Made by a program: the position numbers and the translations under genes. Below are positions 7,183 to 9,777 of a stretch of DNA of 9,777 bases, piece after piece (within the stretch, counting starts at the first letter, position 1; each line of letters begins with the position of its first letter). The stretch is from assembly GCA_001801285.1 (NCBI GenBank), contig MGXG01000113.1, positions 1 through 9,777 of the forward strand. Reading direction: 5' to 3'. This stretch comes from Gammaproteobacteria bacterium GWE2_37_16 (GTDB taxonomy: Bacteria; Pseudomonadota; Gammaproteobacteria; UBA9339). Below the pieces are notes generated by a model, which worked only from the letters and a program-made list of their open reading frames with translations, was not told the DNA's origin and did not search any database.

Positions 7183-7251
7183 AAATTTTGAATTTTAAAA
7201 ATGCTGAATTTCAAATTGATGAATTGCTTTGCGATATTCTGATTTATTTTT

Positions 7252-8289
7252 ATGGGCAAAATGAAAAAAAAATATAAATCTCAATTAGTTGTATTTGGTA
7301 TTATTGCTGTAGGTTTATTTTGGCTGGTTGCAAGTTGGATAAGTTTTGTTAATACACCAATTGTCGCCAAAGATGGTAGGTCTGTTGAATTTCTTTATAC
7401 CCAAGGCACGTCAGTGTATGGGTTGGCAAATCATTTACATCATAGGGGTGCTTTGAAAAATCCAATTTTCTTTTTGATATTAGCGAAATTAGATGGTCGT
7501 ATTTATTCATTGCAGGCGGGGCAATATCAAATTGATCCTGGGATGAAACCAGATGAATTATTGCAACGTATGGTAAGAGGTGAAGTTTTGATGCATACCT
7601 TTACCATTATTGATGGTTGGACATTACGTCAAGTTATGGCTGTTTTGCAAGCAAATCCTTATGTTACACATACATTACAGAACGTAAAAGACGATGAAAT
7701 GATGCGCTTGATTGGTCATGAAGGTGAAATACCAGAAGGGCGTTTTGCTCCAGATACCTACTTGTTTCACGTTGGATTAAAAGATACAGGGCTATTGAAG
7801 CTTGCTTATAATTTAATGCAAAAAAGATTAGACCAAGCATGGCAGCAACGTGCAATAAATGCTCCTTATAAGTGTCCATATGAAGCGTTAATTGCTGCAT
7901 CCATCATAGAAAAAGAAACTGCAGTGGAGAATGAAAGATTTAAAGTTTCTGGTGTAATTATGCGGCGTTTGCAAAAAAATATGACTTTGGGAATGGATTC
8001 GACAGTTATTTATGGTTTATATCAAGATTTTTCTGCAATCAGTAAAATGACCAGTGCTGACTGGAAGAAGGGTACCGTTTACAATACTTATGTGCGTCGC
8101 GGATTACCACCAACACCTATTGCCATGCCAAGTCAAAATTCCATCATTGCCGCTTTGCATCCCGAAGAGAGTGATTTGTTATATTTTGTTGCTAAGGGTG
8201 ATGGGACGCATAAATTTTCTGCGACATTTAAGGAGCATAATGAAGCCGTGCGGAAATACTTAAAAAAAACACATTCGACTAAGGGATAA
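7252..8289 (+). CDS. mltG: Endolytic murein transglycosylase MltG (YceG-like)
   Basis: Inner-membrane lytic transglycosylase that cleaves nascent glycan strands and is thought to set their length. Seen: a single N-terminal membrane anchor (about 11-33) after a Lys-rich start, then a LysM-like domain (about 44-110) and the catalytic YceG domain. The catalytic Glu is E220 in AASIIEKETAVENERFKV, equivalent to E. coli Glu218. Other family blocks are EGRFAPDTY (162-170), LGMDSTVIYG (246-255), YNTYVRRGLPPTPIA (277-291) and the C-terminal LYFVAKGDGTHKFSATFKEH (310-329). The length (345) matches the family (E. coli 340). Two in-frame ATGs at 7252 and 7261 are possible starts; neither has a clear ribosome-binding site. 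tmk starts 27 bp downstream, a conserved mltG-tmk pairing, so they are probably co-transcribed. Confidence 0.96.
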   Translation: MGKMKKKYKSQLVVFGIIAVGLFWLVASWISFVNTPIVAKDGRSVEFLYTQGTSVYGLANHLHHRGALKNPIFFLILAKLDGRIYSLQAGQYQIDPGMKPDELLQRMVRGEVLMHTFTIIDGWTLRQVMAVLQANPYVTHTLQNVKDDEMMRLIGHEGEIPEGRFAPDTYLFHVGLKDTGLLKLAYNLMQKRLDQAWQQRAINAPYKCPYEALIAASIIEKETAVENERFKVSGVIMRRLQKNMTLGMDSTVIYGLYQDFSAISKMTSADWKKGTVYNTYVRRGLPPTPIAMPSQNSIIAALHPEESDLLYFVAKGDGTHKFSATFKEHNEAVRKYLKKTHSTKG

Positions 8290-8316
8290 AAATTTAAACT
8301 TTTTAATTAAATCCAT

Positions 8317-8979
8317 ATGCAAGCTAAAAATAATCGCGGTATCTTTATAACCTTTGAGGGTATTGAAGGAGCTGGCAAAAGCTCGGTATTGCGCTATATT
8401 GAACAGTATTTACGTTCTTTGCAAATTGATGTTGTTGTGACGCGTGAATTTGGCGGTACGGAAATTGCTGAAAAAATCCGCAAGGTTTTATTAGATCATC
8501 ATACCGAACAAATGTGTCCGGATACGGAAGTCCTGCTGGCTTTCGCCGGGCGTGCTCAACATTTGGCTCATCTTATTATTCCTGCTTTACAAAAAAAACA
8601 ATGGGTTTTATGTGATCGTTTTACTGATGCAACTTATGCCTATCAGGGGGCGGGACGAGGTTTGGCAGCAGCAAAGATCGCAATTATCGAACAATGGGTG
8701 CAGGAAGATTTGCGACCTGATTTTACATTGTTATTGGATTTAGATGTGAATATTGGTTTGGAGCGAGTGAAAAAAGCGCGTGCTTTAGACAGAATTGAAG
8801 TGGAGAAAATCGATTTTTTTCAACGGGTTCGTGATGGTTATTTACAATTGGCTGAAAATGAACCACGTCGCTATCGGGTTATTGATGCGAGCTTACCTTT
8901 TGAACAGGTGGTGGAGCAGGCGAAAAAAGAAATGCAGGAAATTTTAAAATCCAAAGAAAATAGTTTATCACTTGGGTAA
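8317..8979 (+). CDS. tmk: Thymidylate kinase (dTMP kinase)
   Basis: Cytosolic kinase converting dTMP to dTDP with ATP, the last committed step toward dTTP. Seen: the P-loop FEGIEGAGKSS (13-23, Lys21), the thymidylate-kinase TRE motif (42-44), the DR motif as DRFTDATYAYQGAGRG (100-115) with the Arg of the LID region, and the LLLDLDVNIGLERV strand-helix (138-151). Length 220 is normal (E. coli 213). Odd point: the family consensus TREPGGT reads TREFGGT here, Phe45 replacing the usual Pro. The start is the ATG at 8317; no Shine-Dalgarno is evident. In many gammaproteobacteria holB follows tmk; here the next gene is on the opposite strand and overlaps the tmk end by 12 bp (8968-8979). Confidence 0.97.
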   Translation: MQAKNNRGIFITFEGIEGAGKSSVLRYIEQYLRSLQIDVVVTREFGGTEIAEKIRKVLLDHHTEQMCPDTEVLLAFAGRAQHLAHLIIPALQKKQWVLCDRFTDATYAYQGAGRGLAAAKIAIIEQWVQEDLRPDFTLLLDLDVNIGLERVKKARALDRIEVEKIDFFQRVRDGYLQLAENEPRRYRVIDASLPFEQVVEQAKKEMQEILKSKENSLSLG

Positions 8980-9777
8980 GACACAAATCCTGATTTTCGG
9001 ATTAGTAACATATACTGTGAATGGGTTATGACAGTTTATTACAGGGGTGAATTTATTTTTTACGCCATATTGTTCTAATTCTGCCCACAAAAACAAAACA
9101 TTATAATTATTGTTATTTTGCATAATTTCCCGTTGTGTCGTATCCATCTTTTTAAGACCTTCTTTGCCTGTGGCGGGAAAAATGTAAGCAATATCTTTTT
9201 TCACTGTTTTTTGGAAATAATTTTTGATGAATTTAGGTGGTGTTAAATAAGCAAATCCCCAACCCATATTGAGAATATTTGTTATTGCAAGAAGTAATAA
9301 AATACTGCCCATAATTGATTTGATAGGCTTTTCATTGAGGCGCAAATAATCAGTTGCTATAAAAAGGGGTACCAACCAGATTTGGGGTACATAACGCGCC
9401 CACCAAGCCTCCCCTATGATAAACGCCGATATAAGCATAAGAACACATGTGTAAAGTAGGGTCCTGTTTTTTATGAAAAAGATAAGTAATAAAGCTAGGC
9501 AAAATTCCAAACCAAAAATAGGACCAAATCCGCCATAACGGGCATTGGCAGTATTGAAGCCGCCAGTGTAAGGGAATTGAATTATTGGGTGATTATCGTT
9601 CTCATTGATTCTTTTAGCGAAGATAGAAAGAAAGAATTTCTCGAAGCGATTTTTAGCTAAAAAATCCGCTGGAACAGTTCCTTCGATAGCTCGTTGTGTA
9701 TCAATATTAGATTTATCTTTAGCTATAGTAGGGTAAAAAACGTTCAAGTTATGTTGGGTGATGTTGGTTATGTAGGG
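8968..9777 (-). CDS. Multi-pass membrane protein, C-terminal part only (5' end beyond window)
   Basis: The reverse-strand frame stays open to the window edge, so the true start lies outside; the TTG at 9747 is internal and the visible part begins PYITNITQHNLNVFYP. About 269 residues are seen. An extracytoplasmic-looking region (roughly the first 95 residues, with FEKFFLSIF, IIQFPYTGGF and ARYGGFGPIFG) is followed by four hydrophobic segments: GLEFCLALLLIFFI, LLYTCVLMLISAFII, PQIWLVPLFIATDYL and SIMGSILLLLAITNIL. A WWARY motif sits between the second and third. A soluble tail of about 100 residues follows, ending ICVLPK. The NxFYP loop, the GGFGP turn and the WWARYVPQ motif recall large polysaccharide-related membrane proteins (GT-C glycosyltransferase or polymerase-like), but I cannot assign a family. 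It converges on tmk with a 12-bp overlap and no strong terminator between them. Confidence 0.65.
   Translation of the reverse strand, partial: PYITNITQHNLNVFYPTIAKDKSNIDTQRAIEGTVPADFLAKNRFEKFFLSIFAKRINENDNHPIIQFPYTGGFNTANARYGGFGPIFGLEFCLALLLIFFIKNRTLLYTCVLMLISAFIIGEAWWARYVPQIWLVPLFIATDYLRLNEKPIKSIMGSILLLLAITNILNMGWGFAYLTPPKFIKNYFQKTVKKDIAYIFPATGKEGLKKMDTTQREIMQNNNNYNVLFLWAELEQYGVKNKFTPVINCHNPFTVYVTNPKIRICVLPK

Noticed and set aside
7183..7251. AT-rich spacer between dacB and mltG with near-repeats of GAATTT
   Set aside because: Pairings are loose and only A/T; no clear terminator or promoter can be supported.
8986..9003. AATCC/GGATT hairpin as a terminator between tmk and the convergent gene
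   Set aside because: Only a 5-bp stem with an 8-nt loop, no T-run, and it lies inside the 3' coding end of the reverse-strand gene.

Overview
The window looks like an AT-rich chromosome segment from a gammaproteobacterium. The housekeeping proteins (HemW, PBP4/DacB, MltG, Tmk) read as gammaproteobacterial. The low G+C, the soluble PAS-kinase-receiver hybrid and a large Ser-rich protein of host-interaction character fit the Legionellales/Coxiellaceae neighbourhood best. That placement is inference: there is no rRNA or other marker here.

Layout, left to right. (1) 3-1268 (+): hemW, the radical-SAM heme chaperone, carrying an extra ~45-residue segment encoded by a GC-richer imperfect palindrome (919-996). 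(2) 1269-1829: a long non-coding gap with a weak A/T-stem terminator-like hairpin and a cluster of small hairpins. (3) 1830-3770 (+): a 646-residue protein with Ser-rich, low-complexity ends. Its core keeps the landmarks I associate with tRNA-dependent cyclodipeptide synthases (Ser after a first beta strand, an FLLEE helix, a downstream Tyr-Pro). A run of eight G near its 3' end could switch the C-terminal tail by slippage. (4) 3798-5414 (+): a cytosolic PAS-HisKA-HATPase-REC hybrid kinase, 27 bp behind the previous gene. (5) 5415-5604: a spacer with a 90-bp REP/MITE-like inverted repeat. (6) 5605-8979 (+): dacB, mltG and tmk, two peptidoglycan enzymes followed by thymidylate kinase. mltG-tmk is a common gammaproteobacterial pair. 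(7) 8968-9777 (-): the C-terminal part of an unidentified multi-pass membrane protein, converging on tmk with a 12-bp tail-to-tail overlap and running off the window.

The housekeeping genes cover heme delivery, cell-wall trimming and dTTP synthesis. The accessory part is the block at 1269-5414, where the cyclodipeptide-synthase-like gene and the hybrid kinase probably share a transcript. That block holds the most unusual biology: a possible peptide-making enzyme with eukaryotic-style Ser-rich tails, a slippage-prone tract and a neighbouring phosphorelay sensor.
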